DNA from: Candidatus Spongiihabitans thiooxidans
GTDB lineage: Bacteria > Pseudomonadota > Gammaproteobacteria > Arenicellales > Poriferihabitantaceae
Assembly (NCBI GenBank): GCA_001543005.1
Contig: LFLB01000019.1
Coordinates: 1-52,814, forward strand
DNA: 52,814 bases
Direction: 5' to 3'
The notes under the pieces are model-generated. The model was not told the origin of the DNA and did no database searches. It saw only the letters and a list, made by a program, of their open reading frames with translations. Positions 18,611-25,873 of this stretch are shown here, one piece after another. The translations under genes were made by a program, and so were the position numbers. Position 1 is the first letter of the stretch; the number at the start of each line of letters is the position of its first letter.

Positions 18611-19492
18611 TTAATCAGAAGAAGAGATAGCCAAAAGCCATTCAATTACCGTTTTAATGTCTTCGCTCTTCTTTCTTTCTTTCAGGCAGAGAATATAATA
18701 TTGTTTTTCAGTAACAACATTATAATTGAACAGCGGCACTAACCGATTTTTTGCAATATCATCTTCCGCAAACCGCCACAAACTCATCGCAATCCCTTGC
18801 CCTGATATTGCTGCTTCCACCATTAAATCATCTCGACTAAAACGCAACCGACCTTTTTTATCCAAGTGTTTTAGTTTGTTGGCTTTAAACCACTGAGTCC
18901 ATTTGCTTTGATTTTTATCATCAAGCAATTTGTAATCCCTCAGTGCATTTACATGATCAATCGTTTTGTTAGACAATGCGGGACTACAAACAGGAACAAG
19001 ATATTCATCCATCATATATTGAACATGGTATCCTGGGTAATTTCCGTCCCCATAGCGAATCAATATGTCCGCCTGTTTATCAGCAAGATCCACATACCTG
19101 TTTTCTGCTTCAATTAATAATTCAATATCAGGATGGTCGCTCAGCCGCCCCACTCTCGGAATCAACCACTTCATAGACAACGATTCAGGAGCACTTAGCA
19201 CGACCGTTTTATTTGTAACGGTTGATTTGATTTCGCTTATGGTTTTTTCAATGGCTAACAGGGTTGGATGGACTGTATCGAACAATACACGCCCTTCCTC
19301 TGTCAACACTAACTTCCTAGGCAGTCGGTGAAATAGCGTAAATCCCAACCTTTCTTCTAATGACCTAATTTGTTTGCTAACCGCACCTTGCGTTAAACAA
19401 AGTTTTTTTGATGCTTTTGTAAAACTTTGACAACGTGCCGAGCATTCGAAAGCACGAATCCCTGATAGCGAAAAACCAATTATCTCCGTCAC
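18611..19492 (-). CDS. LysR-family transcriptional regulator (GcvA-like)
   Basis: The 293 residues match the LysR family. The N-terminal winged helix-turn-helix (about 8-66) contains AFECSARCQSFTKASKKL and TQGAVSKQIRSLEERLG, with the GcvA-subgroup signature SFTKA and VSKQI. The C-terminal effector domain includes PRVGRLSDHPDIELL and YGDGNYPG, both typical of GcvA/AmpR-like regulators that often sense amino acids or metabolites. It is divergent from the biosynthetic operon, the usual arrangement for a LysR activator of its neighbour. The codon pattern looks A+T-richer than the fbp genes. Confidence 0.9.
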   Translation of the reverse strand: MTEIIGFSLSGIRAFECSARCQSFTKASKKLCLTQGAVSKQIRSLEERLGFTLFHRLPRKLVLTEEGRVLFDTVHPTLLAIEKTISEIKSTVTNKTVVLSAPESLSMKWLIPRVGRLSDHPDIELLIEAENRYVDLADKQADILIRYGDGNYPGYHVQYMMDEYLVPVCSPALSNKTIDHVNALRDYKLLDDKNQSKWTQWFKANKLKHLDKKGRLRFSRDDLMVEAAISGQGIAMSLWRFAEDDIAKNRLVPLFNYNVVTEKQYYILCLKERKKSEDIKTVIEWLLAISSSD

Positions 19493-19534
19493 AATAACTA
19501 TACTTTTGGAATGAATAAGAAGAATTATAGTCGC

Positions 19535-19563
19535 TTGAACTAATTTTTAAATATTGAAATAAT
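19535..19563 (+). promoter_or_regulatory. Candidate promoter for the biosynthetic operon
   Basis: TTGAAC (19535-19540) and AATAAT (19558-19563) are separated by 17 bp and lie between the LysR start and the aminotransferase relic, pointing at the operon. The -35 is only a 4/6 match, and LysR-activated promoters are often weak in that way. Binding sites were not resolved. Confidence 0.35.
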
Positions 19564-19597
19564 AACTTCAAACTACACTAACAAAACAAGCGGGGGC

Positions 19598-19738
19598 ATG
19601 TTTGAAATCGAATCGGATGTACGAAGCTATTCCAGGTCGTTTACCGCAACTTTCCACACCGGCCAGAATGCAGCCATAACAGATGTTGAAGTCAATAAGT
19701 ATGTCAATAGATATATTGACTTTATCATAAGGTTGGTG
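19598..19738 (+). pseudogene. 5' remnant of a diaminobutyrate aminotransferase-like gene (EctB type)
   Basis: After a GGGGG-type ribosome site, an ATG at 19598 opens 46 codons. Their first part (FEIESDVRSYSRSF, later YIDF) matches the start of class III diaminobutyrate:2-oxoglutarate aminotransferases, which begin E-S-x-V-R-S-Y-x-R-S-F. The frame then loses the family pattern and stops, and the catalytic part is gone. A second open stretch in another frame (about 19740-19860, ending ISFVVGGAAQ... then a stop at the operon start) is not recognised. The relic implies that the operon once began with an aminotransferase. Confidence 0.5.
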
Positions 19739-19881
19739 AAGGCGCCTAGATGAAATTCTTGCTAGAGAAGTGGATATTCTAAATGATTCTATTTCTTTTG
19801 TCGTTGGTGGCGCCGCTCAAATTGAAAACAGAGAAATCATTTTTAAACGTGAGGTTACTTAATAAGGTATGGCAATAAAAA

Positions 19882-20628
19882 ATGGCAATATACATTATTT
19901 TGGAACAACGAATTAGATCATTTGAGTATGAAGAGACTCTTGGATTAAGGAAACAATTTCTCTCCAATGGGTTCGTTCGTGTTAAAGGACTTGTACCTGC
20001 AGGCACTCTAGAAGAGATAGATGAGGAATGTAGCCGTATTATGCAAATACTGGGCTCCGACAAAGATTTGCTCATGGAAGAAACGCAAAACACACCGCGG
20101 CATATGCGCACTGTCGGACAACATAGACTTGCTCAAGAAAGTAGTTTAATACCAAGCATATATGAATCGGATATTTTTCGTGGTTTTCTAATTGCTATAG
20201 CAGGCCAAGAACTATTCAAAGCGCCTTGGCTACCAGAACAGTACATACTTAGTCACCTTTATAGAGAGGGAGATACACACGGATGGCATTGGGACGATTA
20301 TACATTCGCTAGTGTGATTTATATCAAATCTCCGAGTATAGACCAAGGAGGATTTGTGCAGACCTGTGCAAATGGGCACTGGGACAAGAAAAACCCCAAG
20401 GTATACCAAACGTTGCTGAATTCTCCTATTAATACTTATCGTTGCGAAGCCGGTGACGCATATCTGTTACGCGCAAAGGATTATTTACATCGCGTAACTC
20501 CAGTTCAGAATGGCGGAGAACGATTAATTGTCAATATGACATGGGCCAGTGAGTTTGACTTGGCTACGGACATGACTCACGCAACCAACGATATTCTATT
20601 CACTGATAAACATGTAACTGCACAATGA
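19882..20628 (+). CDS. BesD-family Fe(II)/2-oxoglutarate oxygenase, predicted amino-acid hydroxylase
   Basis: The 248 residues resemble the BesD/HalD family of free-amino-acid radical halogenases and hydroxylases. The core motif is GDTHGWHWDDY at residues 130-140. H136 and D138 would bind iron with H203 (in YLHRVTPV), and R214 (GGERLIVNM) would bind the 2-oxoglutarate carboxylate. As I recall, halogenases of this family use His137, His204 and a Gly at 139, nearly the same numbering, with Gly in place of Asp to admit chloride. Asp138 here predicts hydroxylation, not chlorination. The substrate is unknown; relatives act on lysine, ornithine or similar amino acids. The stop overlaps the next start by 4 bp (ATGA). 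Confidence 0.8.
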   Translation: MAIYIILEQRIRSFEYEETLGLRKQFLSNGFVRVKGLVPAGTLEEIDEECSRIMQILGSDKDLLMEETQNTPRHMRTVGQHRLAQESSLIPSIYESDIFRGFLIAIAGQELFKAPWLPEQYILSHLYREGDTHGWHWDDYTFASVIYIKSPSIDQGGFVQTCANGHWDKKNPKVYQTLLNSPINTYRCEAGDAYLLRAKDYLHRVTPVQNGGERLIVNMTWASEFDLATDMTHATNDILFTDKHVTAQ

Positions 20629-21722
20629 ATTCACCAAAAAGGAGTCCGCGAGATGAATTAAGCGATCGACTACCACAATTTGTTCAGTCTTTCATCACTT
20701 GGTTAAGCGGAATACCCTGTCGAGACCAAAGGCAAACATTCAAGATGTCACCGGCCATCGTATTCTTAGTTGGAATATTATTTATTACAATGGGTTTTAT
20801 TATCATTTATGAGGCAATGCAGCAAGGATGGTTAGCGTTGGTTCCAGTCTATATATTGGGAGTAAGCTTTGTAGCAAGCGGGACACGCCGATTAGATGTA
20901 TTGATTGTGCATCAGTCTTTGCACGGCAAAGTGCTTAAAGACAAAAAAGGGAATGAAGCGCTTGGCGAAATATTGACTACTTTGTTGTTTCTTACACCGT
21001 ATAAATCAAATCGATTGGAGCACTTAGGTCATCACCGTAGTCCTTGCGATGAGAATGATGTTGATGTTATTTATTTAAAAAGTGCGTGCATTGCTGGTGT
21101 AAACAATAGAAAGGCACTTTACAGACAAGTTTTGAAAACAGTATTTTCACCAGTTTTCCACTTTCAGTTCACCTTAAATAGACTGAAATCTAACTTGATT
21201 AGCGCTACGCCATGGTACCGACTATTTATGTCATGGACATATGTTTTTCTTTTATTGTCACCCGCTTTACTTTTCGGCCCCAGTTATTTCTTTAGTTTGT
21301 TGCTGTATTGGCTTATACCACTATCCGTTGGATTTCAAATGTCCAATTTTCTGTACACCGCTACCGAGCATCGTTGGTGGCTATTCAACAATGAATTTGT
21401 AATAGGAAATGAGAAAAGAGATCAACTTACTTTCGCACGCATATGTTGCAATGAAGCACCTAGTAGAACCACCCTCTTAAGTTGGGCAGTTTGGTGGATA
21501 TATGCCATTTTCATTAATATGCCAGTTAGACTATTCATTATTGTTGGAGACACACTTCAACATGATTTGCACCATGTTGCGCCCAATTGTGATTGGGCAA
21601 ACTCTACGTTTGAACGACAATCTTATCAGCAACGAACTCCAGACAGATTTGCGGAGGTATGGGGAGGAATCACAGCTCATCTTTGCGAAGGAAATATTCA
21701 AAAAATATATGAGAACAAATGA
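20625..21722 (+). CDS. Membrane di-iron desaturase/hydroxylase-like enzyme (fatty-acid desaturase superfamily)
   Basis: The 365 residues contain four or more transmembrane helices (about 42-62, 68-86, 203-240, 285-310). The three histidine boxes of the superfamily are present: H96-x3-H100, H133-x2-HH137, and H313-x2-HH317, with an extra His at 249 in TEHR. Such enzymes use a di-iron centre and O2 to desaturate or hydroxylate. In an amino-acid cluster the best precedent is RtxC, which desaturates dihydrorhizobitoxine in Bradyrhizobium; whether this protein is its homologue or a lipid enzyme needs a database search. Both ends overlap neighbouring genes by 4 bp, so it is translationally coupled to the oxygenase and the exporter. 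Confidence 0.8.
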   Translation: MNSPKRSPRDELSDRLPQFVQSFITWLSGIPCRDQRQTFKMSPAIVFLVGILFITMGFIIIYEAMQQGWLALVPVYILGVSFVASGTRRLDVLIVHQSLHGKVLKDKKGNEALGEILTTLLFLTPYKSNRLEHLGHHRSPCDENDVDVIYLKSACIAGVNNRKALYRQVLKTVFSPVFHFQFTLNRLKSNLISATPWYRLFMSWTYVFLLLSPALLFGPSYFFSLLLYWLIPLSVGFQMSNFLYTATEHRWWLFNNEFVIGNEKRDQLTFARICCNEAPSRTTLLSWAVWWIYAIFINMPVRLFIIVGDTLQHDLHHVAPNCDWANSTFERQSYQQRTPDRFAEVWGGITAHLCEGNIQKIYENK

Positions 21723-22606
21723 GTGTAATCCAATATACTGCTAGCAGCAGGCATAGACTGACTGGAATAATATCTGGGCTTATAGCGGCTACTATTTGGG
21801 GTTTATGGCCAGTCATCACTCGCTTTGGTGTCACGACACAATTTACCCCCGATGAAATCGTTGTAGTCAGGTTCTTGTTCGCCGGTATTGTCCTTCTGCC
21901 ATACTATTTTAAGAATAAGGTTTATCGAAGAGTAGGAATTTTACCCTCTTTGTTGATTTCTACCGGGGCGGGAGCGGTTTACGTTTATGTCTCTTCTTTG
22001 GGATTAAAGTATGTTCCAGCAGGTCACCTTGGAGTCGTCGAAACCGGAACAATGCTCGCACTTAGCGCATTAGGAGGGGTAATTTTTCTCAAAGAACGGA
22101 AAACGATCGGTCAAATTACAGGATATTTCATCGTATTTTCAGGCATGCTGCTTATCAGCTGGCAGAGTCTCCAATCAACCAATACAGATTCTATTAGAGG
22201 TGATTTGTTACTCGTTCTTGGCGGCATTCTTTGGGCACTTTACACGCTTCTAACCAAGAAATGGGAGATTAGCGCTTGGGACGCAGTAGCAACAGTTGCA
22301 GTATGGTCGCTGGCTATTTGGGTTCCATTGCTAATCCTCTACGGGAACGTAAATTATTCACTAGATCATACAATACCATGGATTATGCAAGGGATTGGAC
22401 AAGGAATAATCGCAGCGGTGCTGGGACTTTGGTTCTATTCAATCGCTGTTAACAATCTGGGTGCAGGACAAGGTTCTTTATTCGGAGCATTGGTACCTGT
22501 TATAGCCGTACTTGGTGGATTTATTTTTTTAGGGGAGCCGCCTACAACCTATGAAGTGGTCGGTGTAACTTTAACTACGGTAGGTATCTTTGCGGCGGTC
22601 AGATAA
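21719..22606 (+). CDS. EamA/DMT-family transporter, probable exporter of the product
   Basis: The 295 residues form ten predicted transmembrane helices in two EamA repeats (about 15-145 and 160-293). The motifs AATIWGLWPVITRFG at the start and AVLGLWFYSIAVNNLGAGQGS in the second repeat are typical of RhaT/YdcZ/EamA transporters, many of which export amino acids or metabolites. It overlaps the desaturase-like gene by 4 bp and precedes the ligase, so it probably exports what the neighbours make or gives self-protection. Import cannot be excluded. Confidence 0.88.
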   Translation: MSVIQYTASSRHRLTGIISGLIAATIWGLWPVITRFGVTTQFTPDEIVVVRFLFAGIVLLPYYFKNKVYRRVGILPSLLISTGAGAVYVYVSSLGLKYVPAGHLGVVETGTMLALSALGGVIFLKERKTIGQITGYFIVFSGMLLISWQSLQSTNTDSIRGDLLLVLGGILWALYTLLTKKWEISAWDAVATVAVWSLAIWVPLLILYGNVNYSLDHTIPWIMQGIGQGIIAAVLGLWFYSIAVNNLGAGQGSLFGALVPVIAVLGGFIFLGEPPTTYEVVGVTLTTVGIFAAVR

Positions 22607-22629
22607 CCATTTTGATGGAATAAACTTTG

Positions 22630-23970
22630 ATGGAATCAGCAATGAAGAAAAAACGTGTTGCCATTGTTGATAAGACCGGGCGCGGACACAGTATATGTGA
22701 CGCCTTTATCAGAAACAATCCCGATATAGAGATTTTCTATATTCCGGGTACAGGCGGGGTGTTTGACTCTAGAATCACTACAGTTCAGGGTATTTTAATA
22801 TCGGATACTGCTGCTATAGTAGATTTTTGTGTCTTAAAGAGCATTGGTCTTGCAATCGTTTCGCATATTGAAGCACTTCGTGCTGGTATAGCAGACTCTA
22901 TCAGAGAAAAGGGGATACCAACATTAGGTGTTTCATCTCAATGTACGGAACTGGAAAGCAGTAAATGGCTTTGTAAGGAAATTTGCGTATTCGCTGGTGT
23001 ACCGACAGCGCCAGCGAAGCGTATTGAAACAGAAAAAGCATTATTAGATTACATTCGTTCAAATACCGGGCGATGCTATATGATAAAAGCAGACTGGTTA
23101 ACACATCATGGAAATGGAGCGATAAAAGTAAATAAAAACGATGGTGTAAATGATGTATTTAAATGTATAAAAAGAGTTATCTCACAAAATCCAGACAAGC
23201 CATTCAAGTTCGTTGTCGAAGACTTTATTGAAGGGCAAGATTTTTCAGCTCATTATATCGTTGAAAAATCGAGGTGTATCACCATGCCATCCTGTCTTGA
23301 TTATAAAAAAAGCCATGACAATGATGCCGATTCAAATTGTGATGGGATGGGTAGTATTTCTCCTCATCCAATTGCGACCCCTAGGATTATGCATACGATA
23401 AAAGAAACCATATTAAAGTCTCTGATGAAAGGTTTAAAGCACTGTGGTATTGATTACGGCGGGCCACTATATCTCGGATTGCGTATTTCGAACGAGAAAG
23501 TTTGCTTACTTGAAGTGAATACCCGTTTTGGAGATTCTGAAAGTGAAGCGATGTTTCCAAGAATTAGTGAGAATTTATATGACATCATAATGGACTTTGC
23601 TTGTGGGATTCATATAAACAAAACAATCCAACATGATAGCAATGTCTGTTTAGCTATTAGTATTGTTACCAGCACAGCGAGAAGCGTAAAGAAAAATCAA
23701 AAAATTGAACGTGATGGATGGCCATTTAATACAGAAGTGCGCAGAATGCCAATTCGATTAATAACGGATTACCTTTCTGAAAAAGTAACAATTTACTGGG
23801 GCAATGCGAGTAATAATCAATCAGGCACAATCATGACAGGCTGTGGCCGCGTTGCACATATTGTAGGTATAGGAAAATCGTTGGAAGTTGCGCGCGAAAG
23901 AGCATATTCGTCTATACCTGCTATTGAATTTGATGGCATTCGCTGGAGAAGCGATATTGGAGCTAGCTGA
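22630..23970 (+). CDS. Divergent PurD-like ATP-grasp ligase
   Basis: The protein has 446 residues from the ATG at 22630 (ATG at 22642 also possible). It follows the GAR synthetase (PurD) pattern end to end. The N-terminal GRGHSICDAF parallels GREHAL. Next come the GIADSIREKGIPTLGVS region, the ATP-grasp loop with IKADWLTHHGNGAI and EDFIEGQDFS, the SPHP segment after CDGMG, the metal-binding LLEVNTRFGDSESE, and the C-terminal GRVAHIVG ... FDGIRWRSDIG. Active-site spacing is kept but identity is low, and the gene sits among amino-acid-modifying genes, not purine genes. It may form an amide or dipeptide from an amino acid. It starts 24 bp after the exporter stop; a small duplication (TTGATGGAAT twice) marks the junction. 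Confidence 0.8.
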   Translation: MESAMKKKRVAIVDKTGRGHSICDAFIRNNPDIEIFYIPGTGGVFDSRITTVQGILISDTAAIVDFCVLKSIGLAIVSHIEALRAGIADSIREKGIPTLGVSSQCTELESSKWLCKEICVFAGVPTAPAKRIETEKALLDYIRSNTGRCYMIKADWLTHHGNGAIKVNKNDGVNDVFKCIKRVISQNPDKPFKFVVEDFIEGQDFSAHYIVEKSRCITMPSCLDYKKSHDNDADSNCDGMGSISPHPIATPRIMHTIKETILKSLMKGLKHCGIDYGGPLYLGLRISNEKVCLLEVNTRFGDSESEAMFPRISENLYDIIMDFACGIHINKTIQHDSNVCLAISIVTSTARSVKKNQKIERDGWPFNTEVRRMPIRLITDYLSEKVTIYWGNASNNQSGTIMTGCGRVAHIVGIGKSLEVARERAYSSIPAIEFDGIRWRSDIGAS

Positions 23971-23975
23971 ATTCT

Positions 23976-24146
23976 GATATCCCTTGTATCGTTGAGGTGG
24001 CACCTAAAGAAGCGCCAAATATGACATGGGAGCCGAGGCTACTGTTTACCGAACACCAGTTTGGTCTGCTGGAATTACATTCGAATAATCCATCTGAATT
24101 GGAAGCGGCTGGCGAAGCCGTGTGTAGAGACAAGGCAATAATTTAG
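23976..24146 (+). pseudogene. Unrecognised coding-like remnant after the ligase
   Basis: In the frame two bases off the ligase, about 56 codons read through to a TAG near 24144 without a start codon. They include VEVAPKEAPNMTWEPRLLFT and FGLLELHSNNPSELEAAGEA. The composition looks like real protein, not antisense noise, but I do not recognise the family. It is probably the 3' end of a gene lost when the island formed or decayed. Confidence 0.35.
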
Positions 24147-24215
24147 GCATAATTGGATGTTCCACGGACAAGTGGACGATTCAATTGAGGCATTTCGCAT
24201 GTCCCGCATTGACTT

Positions 24216-24300
24216 GCAGCGAAATTCTTTCGTTGCCCGCCCACCACAACCACGCCATCGGCGAAGACCTCGGCATAAAACTGGAAATAGATCACTTGGT
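24216..24300 (+). repeat. Direct repeat, right copy (broken FbpC 3' end)
   Basis: About 85 bp matching 18441-18530 at roughly nine bases in ten: a net 3-bp deletion near 24236, and single changes including GCATAAAAC for GCATCAAAC and GAAATAGATC for GAAATCGATC. The reading frame is lost. With the intact copy 5.8 kb away it marks the right edge of the island. Confidence 0.8.
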
Positions 24301-24343
24301 GATGTTTCCAGTGTGAGTGGAGGAAACTATTTCAATGTTGGCG

Positions 24344-24371
24344 TTTGTGATTATTTATTTTTTGGTATAAT
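24344..24371 (+). promoter_or_regulatory. Probable promoter of the methyltransferase-nuclease gene
   Basis: A perfect TATAAT (24366-24371) lies 43 bp before the start codon. TTTGTG (24344-24349) is 16 bp upstream as a weak -35. The rest of 23971-24413 holds the two remnants listed above. Confidence 0.5.
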
Positions 24372-24413
24372 TATCGATTTCACGCTACAGTTTGTTAAAC
24401 AGGCATCACACAC

Positions 24414-25835
24414 ATGAAAAAAAACACACTCTTCTATGGCGATTGCTTAGAGGTGATGCGCAAATGGGACGACAACTCCGTTGACTTGATTTACCTCGAC
24501 CCGCCCTTTAACAGCAAGGCCAACTACAACACTCTTTTCGGCACGCAAAGCAATGGCGGGGATAAAAACGACCTAGCTCAGCTCACCGCCTTCACCGATA
24601 CATGGGAATGGGATGGCGATGCAGAAAAACGTGTTGATTTGATAAACAGTGCGATTGCCCACCCGGCACATCGCGCCATCCGCGCATTCAAAGAAATCTA
24701 TCCGGACGGCAGCGGCATGCTTTCCTATCTTTCATATATGGCGGAGCGCATTGCAGCGATGCACCGCTTATTGAAATGTACTGGCAGTATTTATCTACAT
24801 TGCGACCCGACCGCATCGCATTATTTGAAAATTATTATGGACGAGGTGTTTGGCAAGGGTAATTTCAGGAATGAAATAATTTGGCACTACCAAACAGGCG
24901 GCGCAAGCAAGCGACATTATGCAAAAAAACATGACGCGATTTTATTCTATTCCAAGACAGACCATTATACCTTCAATCCTCAAAACGTCATGATGGAGCG
25001 TGCCGAAAAATCATTAGAGCGTGCTAAAAATCCAAAAGGGGCACGAATAGATGCCAGTGATACAACAAAGTTGCCGGTGAACGTTTGGGTGGATATACAA
25101 GCCCTAAACCCTATGGCAAAAGAACGTCTCGGCTATCCCACGCAAAAACCGTTGGCGTTGCTGAAACGAATTGTCATGGCGAGTAGCAACGAAGGCGACT
25201 TGGTATTGGATCCGTTTTGCGGTTGCGGCACCACCATTGAAGCCGCGCACTCCTTAAAGCGCGATTGGATCGGCATTGATATTTCTGCTTATGCAATTGA
25301 AGTGGTGCGCCGCGAGCGCATGAAAGATTTGGATATCGAACTGGCGGGTGTGCCGAAAGATCTGAAAGGAGCGACCGATTTTGCTGAGAGAAACCCGTTC
25401 GATTTCGAGAAGTGGGCGGTCACGCGCATCCCCGGCTTTGCGCCGAACACGGTGCAACGCGGCGACGGCGGCATCGACGGTCGCGCACTGATTTATGGGG
25501 CGGCGAAAGAGGAGCATTTGTGCATCGCGCAAGTGAAAGGCGGCAAACCGAACATCGATTCCCTGCGGGCTTTTTTCGGCATGATCGCCGGAGGCAAAGC
25601 GGCCATCGGTGTTTTCATTACATTGGAAAAATGGGATACGTCATCGGTGAGAAAATGCATCGCCCAAGCGGGAACGCTGCACGTGGGCGCGAAGGAATAC
25701 AGCCGCTTAATCATGTACACCATTGACGAGCATTTTCAAGGCATTTTGCCGAACATGCCGGCACTCGCCCACCCTCGCACTGGCCAAGCATTTCACGAAG
25801 CAGTGCCTTCTCAACCAAGTTTGTTGAATCAATAG
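24414..25835 (+). CDS. DNA methyltransferase fused to a predicted Mrr-like nuclease domain
   Basis: The 473 residues begin with an N6-adenine/N4-cytosine methyltransferase of the beta type: motif IV DPPF (29-32) precedes motif I, DPFCGCGTT (266-274). It also carries YPTQKPLALLKRI at 241-253, as in type III Mod and related enzymes. From about 320 a second domain follows with GDGGIDG (350-356) and QVK (373-375), matching the D-x(n)-(E/Q)-x-K core of Mrr-type PD-(D/E)xK nucleases. One chain may therefore both modify and cut, a type IIG-like arrangement, or the nuclease domain may act on foreign DNA. No separate specificity subunit is nearby, and the usual target-recognition region is short. It is next to the island edge and convergent with the malic enzyme gene. 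Confidence 0.8.
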   Translation: MKKNTLFYGDCLEVMRKWDDNSVDLIYLDPPFNSKANYNTLFGTQSNGGDKNDLAQLTAFTDTWEWDGDAEKRVDLINSAIAHPAHRAIRAFKEIYPDGSGMLSYLSYMAERIAAMHRLLKCTGSIYLHCDPTASHYLKIIMDEVFGKGNFRNEIIWHYQTGGASKRHYAKKHDAILFYSKTDHYTFNPQNVMMERAEKSLERAKNPKGARIDASDTTKLPVNVWVDIQALNPMAKERLGYPTQKPLALLKRIVMASSNEGDLVLDPFCGCGTTIEAAHSLKRDWIGIDISAYAIEVVRRERMKDLDIELAGVPKDLKGATDFAERNPFDFEKWAVTRIPGFAPNTVQRGDGGIDGRALIYGAAKEEHLCIAQVKGGKPNIDSLRAFFGMIAGGKAAIGVFITLEKWDTSSVRKCIAQAGTLHVGAKEYSRLIMYTIDEHFQGILPNMPALAHPRTGQAFHEAVPSQPSLLNQ

Positions 25836-25873
25836 ACGGTGCTCGGCTCCCGCCTTCGCTGCCATATGCTACA

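Noticed and set aside
20270..20300. Radical halogenase
   Set aside because: The facial triad keeps Asp138; halogenases need Gly or Ala there.
24157..24417. 86-codon frame before the methyltransferase
   Set aside because: It crosses the broken fbpC copy in a wrong frame and overlaps the promoter region.
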